A DNA stretch of 64,000 nt from Parasediminibacterium sp051861445 (GCA_051861445.1 JBHYCS010000016.1:34418-98417); one strand, 5' to 3'; shown: positions 34,164-44,515, numbered from the stretch's first letter. The notes: a model not told the origin generated them from the sequence alone. A program made the numbers and translations.

Positions 34164-36632
34164 TTGGGTGAAGAAAAAATTGTAGCTGTTTTATTTTTGC
34201 ATTCTCTTTTATTAGGGTTTTCTACTTCTTTTTATTTTGTAGCTGTAAATAGTTTTTTTTTAAAACAAGTAAGTGCCAATGATATTCCTGTTGCTTACAT
34301 TATTGCTGGATTAATTGGTACTTTTTTAATGACAATTTACCGTTTTATTCAAAAAAGAGCTGGCGTGTCTAGTAGCTTCATTGCTACATTAATTTTATTT
34401 TCAGTTGTATGTATTACTTTGTTTTTCTTTCACAACACTGCAGGTGCACATCAAAACTGGAGTATTTACATTGCTTATGCTGGGTTTATTTTGGTTTTTC
34501 CTTTCTCTGTATTGTTTGTTGTTGGTTTTTCTGGTTATTGTTTACAAATCTTCAATTTATCTCAAAGTAAAAGATTATCTGCTTTAATAGGAACTGGTGA
34601 GGTTATTTCGTCAATCATTGGTTATTTATGTATTCCATTGTTTATAAAATTATTTCATGGAAGCACCTTTCTGTTTTTATTAGCAGCAGCGTTTATTTTA
34701 CTATCGATTATACCATTAAGTATTATTTATAAAAAATTTCATCACAATTTTATTAAACATCAAGTTGGTAAAACGGCAACTGCTGTTAATTGGTCTTTCT
34801 TTAAAAAAAGTCCGTTTTATATCACCATTGGTATTGCTACCTTTTTCTCGGTTGCTGCTGTGTATATTACAGATTACTCATACTTAATTGCAGTACGAAC
34901 ATTTGCACAACTTTCAAGCATAGAAGTATCTATCATTATCTCCTTTGTGTTTAGTGTAATTAAAATAGGAGAGCTGCTGTTTTCATTGTTATCTGGGAAT
35001 ATTATCAGTGCAAGAGGAATGAAGTTTTCAATGATTATTTTACCTGCTTTTTTATTATTATCCGTTGCATTGGCAATAGTTTCTTATTTAACCATTGATG
35101 ATGTTGCATTTTTCTTAATTGCATTTTTCTTATTGAATAAATGGAGTGAACGTGTAATTAGAAAAGGAATTACTATTCCTGCAATGAAGGTTTTATTTCA
35201 ATTAGCAGAGCCTTCAAAACGTGCACAAATTCAAGCAGCAGTGGAAGGAACAATTAGTCAGTTTTCAGTTGTAATTACAGGTATACTTCTTTTTGTTATT
35301 ACAAGATGGCAAGTTGGTCATACTTCACTTCAATTTTTATACATCATTTCTATTATTTCAGCAATTGTATTTAGTTGTTGGTTGCTTACCGTATCTAATT
35401 TATATCGTAAGTATAAAATTAAAATTCAAGAATACCTACATACGATTAAACCTCTTGTAAATACACACAATGAGGTATTAGAAGCTTGGACAAATGATGC
35501 AGGAAAAAATGGCACAGCAGTTTTACAAGCTCCTGTTTTAGAAATGGTAGCTCAGTTAGAATCTCCTTCTAAGCAGCAATTATTAGAGTGGATTGCACTG
35601 TACAATAGTTCAATTGCAGCAGCAATTGATAACCAAGCTATTTCTATTAATAGAAAAGTAATTACCGCTTATTTTACAAACGATCATTTTTTTAGTAGAC
35701 AATTAATTATTAAATATCTACATTATTTACCTGTAGAACAACGTCAACGAGTGATTAAAGAAATGTATGAAGTGTCAGACATTCGTTTACGGTTACAATT
35801 ATTACATGCTTTACATAAAGACAATTTTGCAGCATCGGCTGAAAATCGATTTTATTTTATTGATTTATGTAGCCAATGTGTTCGAGAAATTATTTGGGTA
35901 GATGCAACTTTGGAAGATTTTATTGGTTTAAATGAGCCAAATTTAAAATCTGAACTAGTTAATTATCAATACGTTCAAAAAGAAATTTTGCTTGAATTAC
36001 TTATGCTTTTATACGATGCAAAAGCGGTTCAAGTAATTAAAGAAATTCTAAAGGCAGAGTCAATTAATAAAGAAAACGAATTGTTTGCTGTAGAATTATT
36101 AGATAATATTTTAACGGAAGAATTAAAGCCAATTATTATTCCTGTTTACGAACCCATTACACAACATGCAAAACGCCAAAAACTAGAGAAACATTTTGCC
36201 ATTTATAACTTACCTGTTGAAGAAAGGTTAACCGAAATTTTAATGAAAGATTTCAAGTTAATTAATAGTTATACCAAACAATTATCCTTAAGAATTATTC
36301 ACCAACTAAATCCGAATAATCAAACAATTGTTAAGGCGTTTACTTCAAGCACAATTGAACATTTACAATCTACGGCAAACGAAATTTTATCAAAATCACA
36401 GGTAAATGTGTTTTTACAAAAAGAAAAGGCAGCAAACGATTTACATTTAACCCATTACTTCTCAAAAACAGATTTATACTATTTTCTTCGTTTCGGATTT
36501 TTTAACAAAGAAGGTAAGTTATTACAAAACACTAGTACAAGAGGTCAACATTTTGTAGTACTAAACGATGCTCAAAATAAAAAGTTTGAAGCCGATACCC
36601 TTGCTGTAGCTTTATTGCTCCATGAAGTTTAA
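34164..36632 (+). CDS. Polytopic NTP-exchange/MFS-like transporter with HEAT-like C-terminus; probable 5' frameshift
   Basis: About 820 residues. The first 400 contain ten to twelve TM helices (VAVLFLHSLLLGFSTSFYFV, ILVFPFSVLFVVGFSGYCL, LLFSLLSGNIISA) resembling ATP/ADP exchange or MFS-type carriers. The last 400 are soluble, helical and HEAT-like (EMYEVSDIRLRLQLLHALHK; LSLRIIHQLNPNNQTIVKAF). The open frame has only TTG at 34164 as an early start. An ATG at 34121 in the neighbouring frame encodes MQLLKKISSLTDHPFG and stops at TGA exactly where this frame begins, giving a natural continuation DHPFG-EEKIVAV. So the true N-terminus probably lies at 34121, with a one-base frameshift at about 34163-34170. 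Substrate unknown. Confidence 0.75.
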   Translation: MGEEKIVAVLFLHSLLLGFSTSFYFVAVNSFFLKQVSANDIPVAYIIAGLIGTFLMTIYRFIQKRAGVSSSFIATLILFSVVCITLFFFHNTAGAHQNWSIYIAYAGFILVFPFSVLFVVGFSGYCLQIFNLSQSKRLSALIGTGEVISSIIGYLCIPLFIKLFHGSTFLFLLAAAFILLSIIPLSIIYKKFHHNFIKHQVGKTATAVNWSFFKKSPFYITIGIATFFSVAAVYITDYSYLIAVRTFAQLSSIEVSIIISFVFSVIKIGELLFSLLSGNIISARGMKFSMIILPAFLLLSVALAIVSYLTIDDVAFFLIAFFLLNKWSERVIRKGITIPAMKVLFQLAEPSKRAQIQAAVEGTISQFSVVITGILLFVITRWQVGHTSLQFLYIISIISAIVFSCWLLTVSNLYRKYKIKIQEYLHTIKPLVNTHNEVLEAWTNDAGKNGTAVLQAPVLEMVAQLESPSKQQLLEWIALYNSSIAAAIDNQAISINRKVITAYFTNDHFFSRQLIIKYLHYLPVEQRQRVIKEMYEVSDIRLRLQLLHALHKDNFAASAENRFYFIDLCSQCVREIIWVDATLEDFIGLNEPNLKSELVNYQYVQKEILLELLMLLYDAKAVQVIKEILKAESINKENELFAVELLDNILTEELKPIIIPVYEPITQHAKRQKLEKHFAIYNLPVEERLTEILMKDFKLINSYTKQLSLRIIHQLNPNNQTIVKAFTSSTIEHLQSTANEILSKSQVNVFLQKEKAANDLHLTHYFSKTDLYYFLRFGFFNKEGKLLQNTSTRGQHFVVLNDAQNKKFEADTLAVALLLHEV

Positions 36633-36815
36633 TGTTTTTTAGTTATTTTATATTTGTGTTAATTCATATTTTCTTATTATTTCTACAATATTGATAATTA
36701 TTTTTGATATGTGGTTGTAGATGTTATTTCCTGTTTTTAGCATCGTTTATTTTGAATTATCATAATTGTTTTTTCCATTTTCATTAAAAAATATGCACCC
36801 CATTCTATTACAAGT

Positions 36816-36823
36816 TACATTTG
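36816..36823 (+). promoter_or_regulatory. Candidate -7 element before the SGNH hydrolase gene
   Basis: TACATTTG, a full match to TAnnTTTG, 22 nt before the ATG. No convincing TTG element lies 19-22 nt upstream, so the promoter call is partial. Confidence 0.35.
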
Positions 36824-36845
36824 CAATGTCATTAAAAAAATACGA

Positions 36846-37454
36846 ATGTTTTGGTACGAGCAAGATGTGCAACAGTTAGAGGCTATAAAACAACAAGTAG
36901 AATATAAAGCAGATTTAATTTTTTATGGAAGTTCTTCTTTTAGATTATGGAAAGAATTGAATGAAAGTTTTGTAAATTACAAGCCCATTAATCTAGGTTT
37001 TGGTGGTTCTACTTTGGCTGCTTGTGTGTGGTATTTTAATAGAGTAATGCTGCATTTGAAACCCAAAGGTTTTATCATTTATGCTGGTGACAATGATTTA
37101 GGCGATGGAAGACATCCTGAGGAAGTGTTTATTTTTTTTAAACAATTGGTGGCTATTATTCGGCAGCATTTTGGAAATATTCCAATTGTTTACATTTCTA
37201 TTAAACCAAGTATTCGTCGATTTAATATTATTGAACAAATAAAATTCACGAATAAAATTATAGAAGCAGAAATTGAAAAAAATATGGATAGTCAAGTTTT
37301 TTTCTTGAATGTTTTTGATAAAATGGTAGATGAAAGTGGTTATCCTTTACGAGATTTATTTGAAATAGAAGGGTTGCATATTAACAAAAAAGGATACGTA
37401 TTGTGGACGCAATTGTTGAACGATTTTATAGTAAGCAAGGGTATTAAATTGTAA
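36846..37454 (+). CDS. SGNH/GDSL-type hydrolase
   Basis: A 202-residue cytoplasmic hydrolase of the SGNH superfamily (esterase, lipase or acetylesterase). The blocks are readable: the nucleophile motif FYGSSSFRLW (S29-S31), block II INLGFGGST, block III YAGDNDLGDGRHP with the conserved Asn, and block V EGLHINKKGYVLW with the catalytic His. In block V the usual Asp three residues before His is Glu. No signal peptide. It stands 61 nt before an esterase gene on the same strand, so a small hydrolase operon is possible. Confidence 0.85.
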   Translation: MFWYEQDVQQLEAIKQQVEYKADLIFYGSSSFRLWKELNESFVNYKPINLGFGGSTLAACVWYFNRVMLHLKPKGFIIYAGDNDLGDGRHPEEVFIFFKQLVAIIRQHFGNIPIVYISIKPSIRRFNIIEQIKFTNKIIEAEIEKNMDSQVFFLNVFDKMVDESGYPLRDLFEIEGLHINKKGYVLWTQLLNDFIVSKGIKL

Positions 37455-37515
37455 TTAACGAGTAGCCATATTGAAAAAATAAGCAGAACTTATTTTTCAT
37501 CAATAAATTTTTCAA

Positions 37516-38280
37516 ATGCAAGATTCTCATGTTGTTGTAACAGATAACAAAATACGTAGGTTGTACAAAAAATGGTATAGTCCTTTTTTACAACGTGACA
37601 TGGAATTACTTGTTTTTGGTTTTGCAGGTAAGCCCGTTTTGTTTTTTCCCACACGTACTGCAAGATTTTATGATTATGAAGATTGGAAGGTAATTGATGC
37701 ATTGCAACCCAAAATAGATGCTGGTGAATTGCAGATTTTTTGTGTAGACAGTGCTGATAAAGAAAGCTTTTACAATACGTCTATTTCACCTGCTGAACGC
37801 ATTTTAAAACACAATTTGTTTGAAAGATATATTTTGCAAGAAGTGTATCCATTTATCAAAACACTCAACCTGAATCCATATATCATTAGTGCAGGATGCA
37901 GTTTAGGTGCATATCATGCTGTAAACATTGCTTTTCGTTACCCTACAATGTTTAGTAAAGTAGTAGGAATGAGTGGCCGATACGATATCACCATTCGTTT
38001 GTCTTATTTTGAAGATTTATTCGATGGTTATAGAGACAATCATATTTTGTATCACATGCCTACACAATATTTACCATTGATACAAAGTGAGGCATTAATT
38101 CAACAATTGCGTAAACTAGAAATTATTATTGCAATTGGTGTAGAAGACGCTTTTTTACCCAACAATCAATTGTTGAACGAGCAGCTACAATCTAAACAAA
38201 TCAATCATCAATTCCATTTGTGGAAAGGAGAGGCTCATAAAGCACAATATTGGAGCGAAATGGTACAAATGTATTTTTAG
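37516..38280 (+). CDS. Esterase-like alpha/beta hydrolase
   Basis: A 254-residue protein of the putative esterase (esterase D-like) group. The nucleophile elbow is SAGCSLGAYHAVN, with Ser129. The oxyanion-side FPTRTARFYDYED, the likely acid GVEDAFLPN and the catalytic His in WKGEAHKAQYW follow in the expected order. No signal peptide, so it is cytoplasmic. The natural ester is unknown. It converges with the histidine kinase gene. I see no terminator in the 24-nt gap. Confidence 0.85.
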   Translation: MQDSHVVVTDNKIRRLYKKWYSPFLQRDMELLVFGFAGKPVLFFPTRTARFYDYEDWKVIDALQPKIDAGELQIFCVDSADKESFYNTSISPAERILKHNLFERYILQEVYPFIKTLNLNPYIISAGCSLGAYHAVNIAFRYPTMFSKVVGMSGRYDITIRLSYFEDLFDGYRDNHILYHMPTQYLPLIQSEALIQQLRKLEIIIAIGVEDAFLPNNQLLNEQLQSKQINHQFHLWKGEAHKAQYWSEMVQMYF

Positions 38281-38304
38281 CTAGCTACTTTTTCTTTCCT
38301 TAAA

Positions 38305-40464
38305 CTATGCTAAATAGGTATTTAAAACTGCTGTAAAATCCATTTCTTTAAATGGTTTAATCAATAATTTGTTTACCCCCATTTTAAAATATTGGTCGGT
38401 ATCGTCGCCTATAATACTTGCTGTTAAAGCTACAATAGGTACACTTGCTTTTCTTTTATCAGCATGTTTACGAATGGTTGCAGCCACTTGATCACCTGTA
38501 AGCTTGGGAATATTAATATCTGTTAAAACAATATCGTATTGTTTTTCTTCGAATAATTGTAATGCTTTTTCTCCATCTTTTGCAATATCAAAACCTATTT
38601 GTGCTTTGCGTAAAAGAAGGGTTAACAACATAATGTTCATTTCATTGTCTTCAACTACCAATGCTTGTTTACCAGCAAAACCTATTTGTTTAGATTGTGT
38701 GTTTTCTTCTGCATAAATAGCTCGTTTTTTAACCGAATCTATTTTAAATGGAATTTCAATTGAAAAAATAGAACCTTTACCTAAAATACTTTGAACACCA
38801 ATTGTTCCACCTTGTAGTTCTACCAACATTTTACAAATAGAAAGTCCTAAACCTGTTCCCCTTATTGCTCTTCTTCCTCCTTTTTTGGTATTAGAAGCTT
38901 GTGCAAATTCTTGGAAAATTAAATCTAGCTGATCTTCAGGAATACCAACACCTGAATCTTGAATATCTATTTTTACAATGATTTCTTTATCAGTAGCACT
39001 AACACTTTTTGCACTAATTTTTATTGCTCCTTCATCGGTAAACTTAATGGCATTACTTGTTAAGTTAATCAATATTTGCTTTAACCGATGTTGATCGCCA
39101 TTCACAATTAATTCCTCATCTAATTGAATATCAGACTGTAATTGAATACTTTTTTTACTTGCAGATACTGAGAATGCATATAAAACTTCATCGATTGTTT
39201 TATTAATATTAAACGGTGCATACGACAATGAAAGTTTTCCTGCATCTAGTTTCGAAAAGTCTAAAATGTCGTTTACTGTAGTTAACAAATGGTCAGATGA
39301 TGTTCGTATTGCTTGTAAATATCTTTTTTTATCGGGCTCAAATTCTAGATTATCTAATTGTTCTGTAAAGCCAATAATTGAAGTAAGTGGGCTTCTAATT
39401 TCATGGCTCATGTTGCTTAAGAATCGGCTTTTTGTAGTTGCTAATTTTTCAGCTTCTTCACGAGCAGAAAGGATGGTTTTTTCATAAATCATACCTTTTC
39501 TTATATTATACACCAACAATAAAACAATGAAGAATATAATTACATAAGAAACCCATGATAACAAGGAAACCGTTTTTTTAGCTTGTTTGGCATTATTGAT
39601 GGCAATTTCTTCTTTTTGCTGAACAGAAAGCTCCTCCTCATCTAGCATATTTCGTAGTGCATCGTCTATTTGATAGCTAATTACCAAATTTACTTGTGCC
39701 AATGCCTTTTCATTTTCATTAATCTTTGTACGTAAAGTAAATTCGTTATAAGCACCTGCATAAAAACCTTCCACATCTTTTACGGCCTGTTCTAATGGAT
39801 TTACTTTGGTATAAGGGGCAGAAGTAGCTGTTTGATTTTCTTCAATTTCGTTTTCAGCTTGCTTTTTTTCATCTTTCGAAGAAAAAATAGCACCTAATTT
39901 TTTTAAGAATAATTTTTTTCTACTCCCATTGTCAATATTGGTAGATTGCTGCATTAAACTATCATATCTAATTAGCAGCGAATTATTGGATATTTTAAAC
40001 CAGTAAGGACTAATAAAATCGTATTCATCAAATCCACCGGCTTTTTTTCGAGCAATTGAATCTGACATTCTCTTCAATTGGTCCAATGCATCAGACATTT
40101 GTATTTTTTGCTCTAAGCCTTCTAAAATGGTATTAATGGCTATGGAATCACCTTCGTTTTTAAGTGCTTTGATATCGTTTACGCATGAAATCATGTGAGA
40201 AAGATATTTGTTGCTATATAACGTATCGTTGGTGCTTAAATATAATCTGTACGCATTTTCTGCTTCTAGCAATTGCTTACTCGTATTTCTTAAAACTTCA
40301 ACATTAGTGTTTTGTGTGCCTAATGTATTAATGTACTGTCTAAGTTGGGTAAGATTTTTTGTATTAATAATATTCAATAGCAAAATTGCCACAATAACGA
40401 TGAGGCATACTACTAAAAGCAACATATTTGATGCTGAAAGTTTTGATTTTGGCAAATTGCTCAT
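38305..40464 (-). CDS. Hybrid sensor histidine kinase / response regulator
   Basis: A 719-residue membrane kinase. Order of parts: TM1 (residues 13-33); an extracytoplasmic helical sensor of about 260 residues with heptad-like stretches; TM2 near 300-320; and HisKA with the phospho-acceptor H354 in FLSNMSHEIRSPLTSI. HATPase_c follows (N box LINLTSNAIKFTDEGA, G1 DSGVGIPEDQ, G2 GTGLGLSICKMLVELQGG), then a C-terminal receiver with VVEDNEMN, D649 in DIVLTDINIP, and the Lys in LIKPF. It would sense an envelope signal and pass phosphate to its own receiver. No HPt or DNA-binding partner is adjacent, so the output is unknown. It is transcribed leftward, 60 nt downstream of the L,D-transpeptidase gene's far side. 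Confidence 0.95.
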   Translation of the reverse strand: MSNLPKSKLSASNMLLLVVCLIVIVAILLLNIINTKNLTQLRQYINTLGTQNTNVEVLRNTSKQLLEAENAYRLYLSTNDTLYSNKYLSHMISCVNDIKALKNEGDSIAINTILEGLEQKIQMSDALDQLKRMSDSIARKKAGGFDEYDFISPYWFKISNNSLLIRYDSLMQQSTNIDNGSRKKLFLKKLGAIFSSKDEKKQAENEIEENQTATSAPYTKVNPLEQAVKDVEGFYAGAYNEFTLRTKINENEKALAQVNLVISYQIDDALRNMLDEEELSVQQKEEIAINNAKQAKKTVSLLSWVSYVIIFFIVLLLVYNIRKGMIYEKTILSAREEAEKLATTKSRFLSNMSHEIRSPLTSIIGFTEQLDNLEFEPDKKRYLQAIRTSSDHLLTTVNDILDFSKLDAGKLSLSYAPFNINKTIDEVLYAFSVSASKKSIQLQSDIQLDEELIVNGDQHRLKQILINLTSNAIKFTDEGAIKISAKSVSATDKEIIVKIDIQDSGVGIPEDQLDLIFQEFAQASNTKKGGRRAIRGTGLGLSICKMLVELQGGTIGVQSILGKGSIFSIEIPFKIDSVKKRAIYAEENTQSKQIGFAGKQALVVEDNEMNIMLLTLLLRKAQIGFDIAKDGEKALQLFEEKQYDIVLTDINIPKLTGDQVAATIRKHADKRKASVPIVALTASIIGDDTDQYFKMGVNKLLIKPFKEMDFTAVLNTYLA

Positions 40465-40524
40465 GAATCAGTTAGGGTTTAGAAGATGTTTTTTAAACAC
40501 ATTACTGCAAATGTAGAATAAATA

Positions 40525-41277
40525 CTACAATATAATGTATTCTCCATTTTTGTTGATAGAAATTATCGGTAATTTTTTATGAAGTTCAAAATAATCGAAT
40601 ACTTCTTTCAGTTTTGCAGTAAAAAGATTGTATTCGGTATCATCTTTCGTTACTTTATTAAAATATTCCATACTTTTAATCACATCAAACTTTATTGGGA
40701 AAATATGAACAGGAATAAAGTCTTGTCCATTGTTTTTTGTGTGAGTTGCCAAAATATATAATTCTTCAATTTGCTCATTTTCAATGGGAATACAGCCTAC
40801 GGTAATACAACTTCCATGAATATAAATTTCTCCTCCAGGTTTCTCAGAATCGCTTAATAAAACATCAGCACTATTTGGATAATTTAAACCTAATGCTAAA
40901 TGATAGGTACTTTTCGATTTAAATTCATTTATTGTGTAAAATCCTTCAGGTACTTGATAATCTCCTTCCATTCTTTTGGGCCCTAAAGCACCACTTAATG
41001 CACAAACTTTATATGTTTTTAGCAATTTAAATGATTCTTTCGAATGATTTCTAGCCCACACTTCTAGCTTGCTATCATATTTAAAGCTACGGATATACAT
41101 TTGTTGTAATGGCCATTTCAATCCTATTTTTTCCACTTGTTTTCTTAATGTATCTTCTTTTAACTTAAATGCATTAGCAACACGTACACTGTTTTTTTGA
41201 AAATCGACAAAGCTATTCTGTGCATGAACAAATACTGAAAAAGAAAAATAGAAGCAGAGTGATAACCAAATTTTCAT
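40525..41277 (-). CDS. L,D-transpeptidase (YkuD/murein) family protein
   Basis: A 250-residue exported protein with a signal peptide ending at VHAQ. The catalytic motif reads HGSCITVGCIPIEN, with H154 and the nucleophile C162, matching HGxxxSxGC except that the Ser position is Thr-Val. Upstream are VPEGFYTINEF and YHLALGLNYPN, typical of murein L,D-transpeptidases/DpaA-like enzymes that act on peptidoglycan cross-links or Braun-type attachment. It acts in the periplasm. The gene is followed by a histidine kinase gene on the same strand. Confidence 0.88.
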   Translation of the reverse strand: MKIWLSLCFYFSFSVFVHAQNSFVDFQKNSVRVANAFKLKEDTLRKQVEKIGLKWPLQQMYIRSFKYDSKLEVWARNHSKESFKLLKTYKVCALSGALGPKRMEGDYQVPEGFYTINEFKSKSTYHLALGLNYPNSADVLLSDSEKPGGEIYIHGSCITVGCIPIENEQIEELYILATHTKNNGQDFIPVHIFPIKFDVIKSMEYFNKVTKDDTEYNLFTAKLKEVFDYFELHKKLPIISINKNGEYIIL

Positions 41278-41451
41278 TGCTTAGATAAATATTTTTTATT
41301 CGATAGAATGAATGTGAAATCAAAACTATCTATTTTTCAAATAGTGACTTCAGAAAAGAAATGCTTGTTAACATTATTGAATAAATTGTATTGAACTGGG
41401 GTTGTAAAATACCTAATGTACTATAATGCAACCATTAATTTTTACTACAAA

Positions 41452-41487
41452 AAAAGCTGGTTTTCATTTTATAGAAAACCAGCTTTT
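41452..41487 (-). terminator. secDF terminator
   Basis: A 13-bp stem AAAAGCTGGTTTT (41452-41464) with AAAACCAGCTTTT (41475-41487). On the minus strand it runs into TTTTTTTGT. Confidence 0.9.
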
Positions 41488-41507
41488 GAAAGTTGTATTA
41501 TTTTATT

Positions 41508-44486
41508 TTATGCTTTTTTACCCAATGGTTTATTTTTTGCAAAATCTACCAATATAGGTGCTGCAACAAAAATAGAAGAATAAGTACCTGTAATTACACC
41601 AATTAACATTGCAAAAGCAAAACCTCTTGTAACTTCTCCACCAAAAATAAATAATATTAAAATGGTTAAGAATACGGTTAATGAGGTCATAATTGTTCTG
41701 CTCAATGTTTCATTAATTGCTGTATTAATTACTTGTGCTTTAGGAGCATTAGGATATAATTTGCTATCTTCTCTGATTCTATCGTACACAATAACGGTAT
41801 CATTCATACTGAAACCAATTACAGTTAATATGGCTGCAATAAAGTGTTGATCTATTTCTAATGGGAAGTTTACTACATTTCTTAAGAAAGAGAATACAAA
41901 TAAGGTAACAAAAACGTCGTGTAATAATGCTACAATTGTACCTAAAGAATATCTCCAATCTCTAAAACGAATAAAAATGTATAAACAAATAATAATCATG
42001 GCAATAACCGCTGCACGTACAGCACCAGATTTTAATTCGTCTGAAATGGTTGGTAATACTGTTTGAGAACTTTGCTTGTATTTTGTATCAAATTCAGCAT
42101 ACGTTAAACCAGCTGGTAAAAAGTTTTTCAAACCTGTATATAAAGTTTGCTCAACCTCACCATCAATTTTATTACCTGTTTCATGAATTCTAAAAGAAGT
42201 AGTAATATCTAATTGATTGTTTGAACCTACCGTTTTTATAATAGGAGCTTCACCATTAAATACGGCTTTTAAATCTGTTCTTACTGCTTCTTGATTTACA
42301 GGTTTATCAAAACGCACAGTGTAGCTTCTACCACCTGCAAACTCAACACCTTCATCGAATCCGTTGAAGAATGAGGCAATACCTAAAATTAAAACCACTA
42401 CTGAAATACCATAAGCTACTTTTCTGTATTCAATAAATTTAAAAGATACATGTTTAAATACTTTCTTAGATAATCCTGTAAAATATTCAAAATGTCTATC
42501 TTTTTTACTAGCGTAAATGTCAGTTATTAATCTAGAAACTAGAATTCCACAAAACAAGCTTAATGCAATACCCAACATTTGTGTGGTTGCGAAACCCAAT
42601 ACAGGGCCTAAACCAAAAATAAATAAGATAGCAGCAGTTAAAAATGAAGTAACGTGTGCATCTAAAACTGGTGCTAAAGAACGCTTGTAACCATCGTTTA
42701 CAGCATTGGTATAGCTTTTGCCTTTATTCAGTTCTTCTTTAATACGCTCAAAAATAATTACGTTGGTGTCTACAGCCATACCAATTGTAAGTACCAAACC
42801 TGCAATACCAGCAGCTGTTAGTGTAAAGCCCCAAGAAGCCAAAACGCCAACTGTAAATAAAATGTTTAATACCAAAGCAATATTGGCAACCCAACCTGCT
42901 GAATTATAATAAACAATCATTAACACGAAGATTACTGCAAAAGAAATCAAGAAACTCATAGAACCACCTTTAATGGCTTCAGCGCCTAAAGTTGGTCCAA
43001 TTACTTGTTCTTGTACTATTTTAGCAGGAGCAGGTAATTTACCGGTTTGTAATATTTCCGCTAAATCTTGTGCCTCTTTTAAAGAATAATTACCAGAAAT
43101 TTGAGAGCTACCTGTAGTAATAGCGTCGTTTACATTTGGAGCAGAATACACAAAATTGTCTAAAACAATAGCTAAAGGTTTACCAACGTTTCTGCCAGTC
43201 ATTTTAGCCCAAATGTTTGTACCTACTTTATCCATGTTCATTTTTATAGCCACTTTTCCTCTTTCATCAAAATCTTGACTAGCTTGAGAAACGTGTTCAC
43301 CCTCTAATTCTGCCATGCCATTATCTAAAGTCTTAATAGCATACAATTGCAAAATATTTTTTGCTTTAGGATCGTCTACATCCATTTTTCCATACATAAA
43401 TGTTAGGTTAGCAGGAAATTTGGTTTTTGCAACATCTAAGTGTAAATATTTATTCAACAAAGCTGTATCTGAAGTTTGTATATAACCGATAGATGCAGGA
43501 AATACAGGTTTACCATCTTTTCCTTGAAATGGTTGGTTAAACTGTACCAATTTTCTTATTGGTGCTTCGTTTAATTTTGCTTTTGTAGAATCAGTAATGG
43601 TTTTACCAGTGCTATCTACAGCTGCTCCATTTAAGTAATCTTGAACAGCTTTATCGGCTGATTGAATACCTTCTCCAACTTCGTTGATGTTGTATACTTC
43701 AAAAAATTGAAGGTTTGCTGTTGATTGTAAGTATTTACGTACTCTTTCAGGATCGTTTGCTCCAGCTAATTCAATGCTAATAATACCTTTTGCAGGGTTT
43801 GGATTGATGTTTGGAGAAGAAACTCCGAATTTATCTATTCTTGTACGTAAAATTCTATACGTATTATTGAATGCAGCTGTAGACTGATCTTGTAAGTAAC
43901 TAATTACACTTGCATCGCTTGCATCAAACTTTACTTTTCCATTGCTTTTCGCAGTAAAAAAAGAAGCTAAAGTTGCATTTGGGCTGTTCTTTTTAAATTC
44001 TTCTACAAATAAAGAAATTAAATCGGCACCACTATTAGCTTTACGAGCCACAGCAACATCTAACGATTTATTAAAGTTGGCATCTTTTGTATAGTTAGCC
44101 AACGATTTTAATAAACCATCCATACTAACTTCCATTGTTACGCTCATACCACCTTGTAAGTCTAGACCCAACAATAGTTCTTTGTCTTTTGCACCTCTAT
44201 AAGTGGTTAAGCCAAAAGGACCAATTTTAGAATCTTTGGTGCTGTCTAACAAACGTTGTAATCTTTCTTTTTTTGCTTGCTTTAGTGTATCCTCATACAA
44301 AGCTTGTAATTCTTTGTTATCGGCATATTTTACAGCCGCTTTTGGGTAAGTAGCAGCAAGCCATTTATCGGCTTTCGCCTCCATTTCGTTTTCATGGTTT
44401 CTTACAATCCAAGTAAACGATAATTGATACACACAAATTAAAATGAGAGCAATCGCAAAAAATCGCACTAAGCCTTTCAGTTGCAT
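41508..44486 (-). CDS. secDF: Fused protein translocase subunit SecDF
   Basis: A 992-residue fusion of SecD and SecF, the proton-driven RND-type auxiliary of the SecYEG translocon. The SecD part has the first TM, the KELLLGLDLQGGMSVTMEV motif, the P1 domain with RILRTRIDKFGVSSPNI, and the five-helix bundle with GMAVDTNVIIFERIKEELN. The SecF part starts near residue 670 (KFIEYRKVAYGISVVVLILG), with GVEFAGGRSYTVRF and GFSMNDTVIVYDRIRED. The long insertion in P1 (residues 140-440) is normal for Bacteroidota. It stands alone with its own terminator. Confidence 0.97.
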   Translation of the reverse strand: MQLKGLVRFFAIALILICVYQLSFTWIVRNHENEMEAKADKWLAATYPKAAVKYADNKELQALYEDTLKQAKKERLQRLLDSTKDSKIGPFGLTTYRGAKDKELLLGLDLQGGMSVTMEVSMDGLLKSLANYTKDANFNKSLDVAVARKANSGADLISLFVEEFKKNSPNATLASFFTAKSNGKVKFDASDASVISYLQDQSTAAFNNTYRILRTRIDKFGVSSPNINPNPAKGIISIELAGANDPERVRKYLQSTANLQFFEVYNINEVGEGIQSADKAVQDYLNGAAVDSTGKTITDSTKAKLNEAPIRKLVQFNQPFQGKDGKPVFPASIGYIQTSDTALLNKYLHLDVAKTKFPANLTFMYGKMDVDDPKAKNILQLYAIKTLDNGMAELEGEHVSQASQDFDERGKVAIKMNMDKVGTNIWAKMTGRNVGKPLAIVLDNFVYSAPNVNDAITTGSSQISGNYSLKEAQDLAEILQTGKLPAPAKIVQEQVIGPTLGAEAIKGGSMSFLISFAVIFVLMIVYYNSAGWVANIALVLNILFTVGVLASWGFTLTAAGIAGLVLTIGMAVDTNVIIFERIKEELNKGKSYTNAVNDGYKRSLAPVLDAHVTSFLTAAILFIFGLGPVLGFATTQMLGIALSLFCGILVSRLITDIYASKKDRHFEYFTGLSKKVFKHVSFKFIEYRKVAYGISVVVLILGIASFFNGFDEGVEFAGGRSYTVRFDKPVNQEAVRTDLKAVFNGEAPIIKTVGSNNQLDITTSFRIHETGNKIDGEVEQTLYTGLKNFLPAGLTYAEFDTKYKQSSQTVLPTISDELKSGAVRAAVIAMIIICLYIFIRFRDWRYSLGTIVALLHDVFVTLFVFSFLRNVVNFPLEIDQHFIAAILTVIGFSMNDTVIVYDRIREDSKLYPNAPKAQVINTAINETLSRTIMTSLTVFLTILILFIFGGEVTRGFAFAMLIGVITGTYSSIFVAAPILVDFAKNKPLGKKA

Positions 44487-44515
44487 ACAAGTGAGAATTT
44501 AATTTTTTTAAGTGG

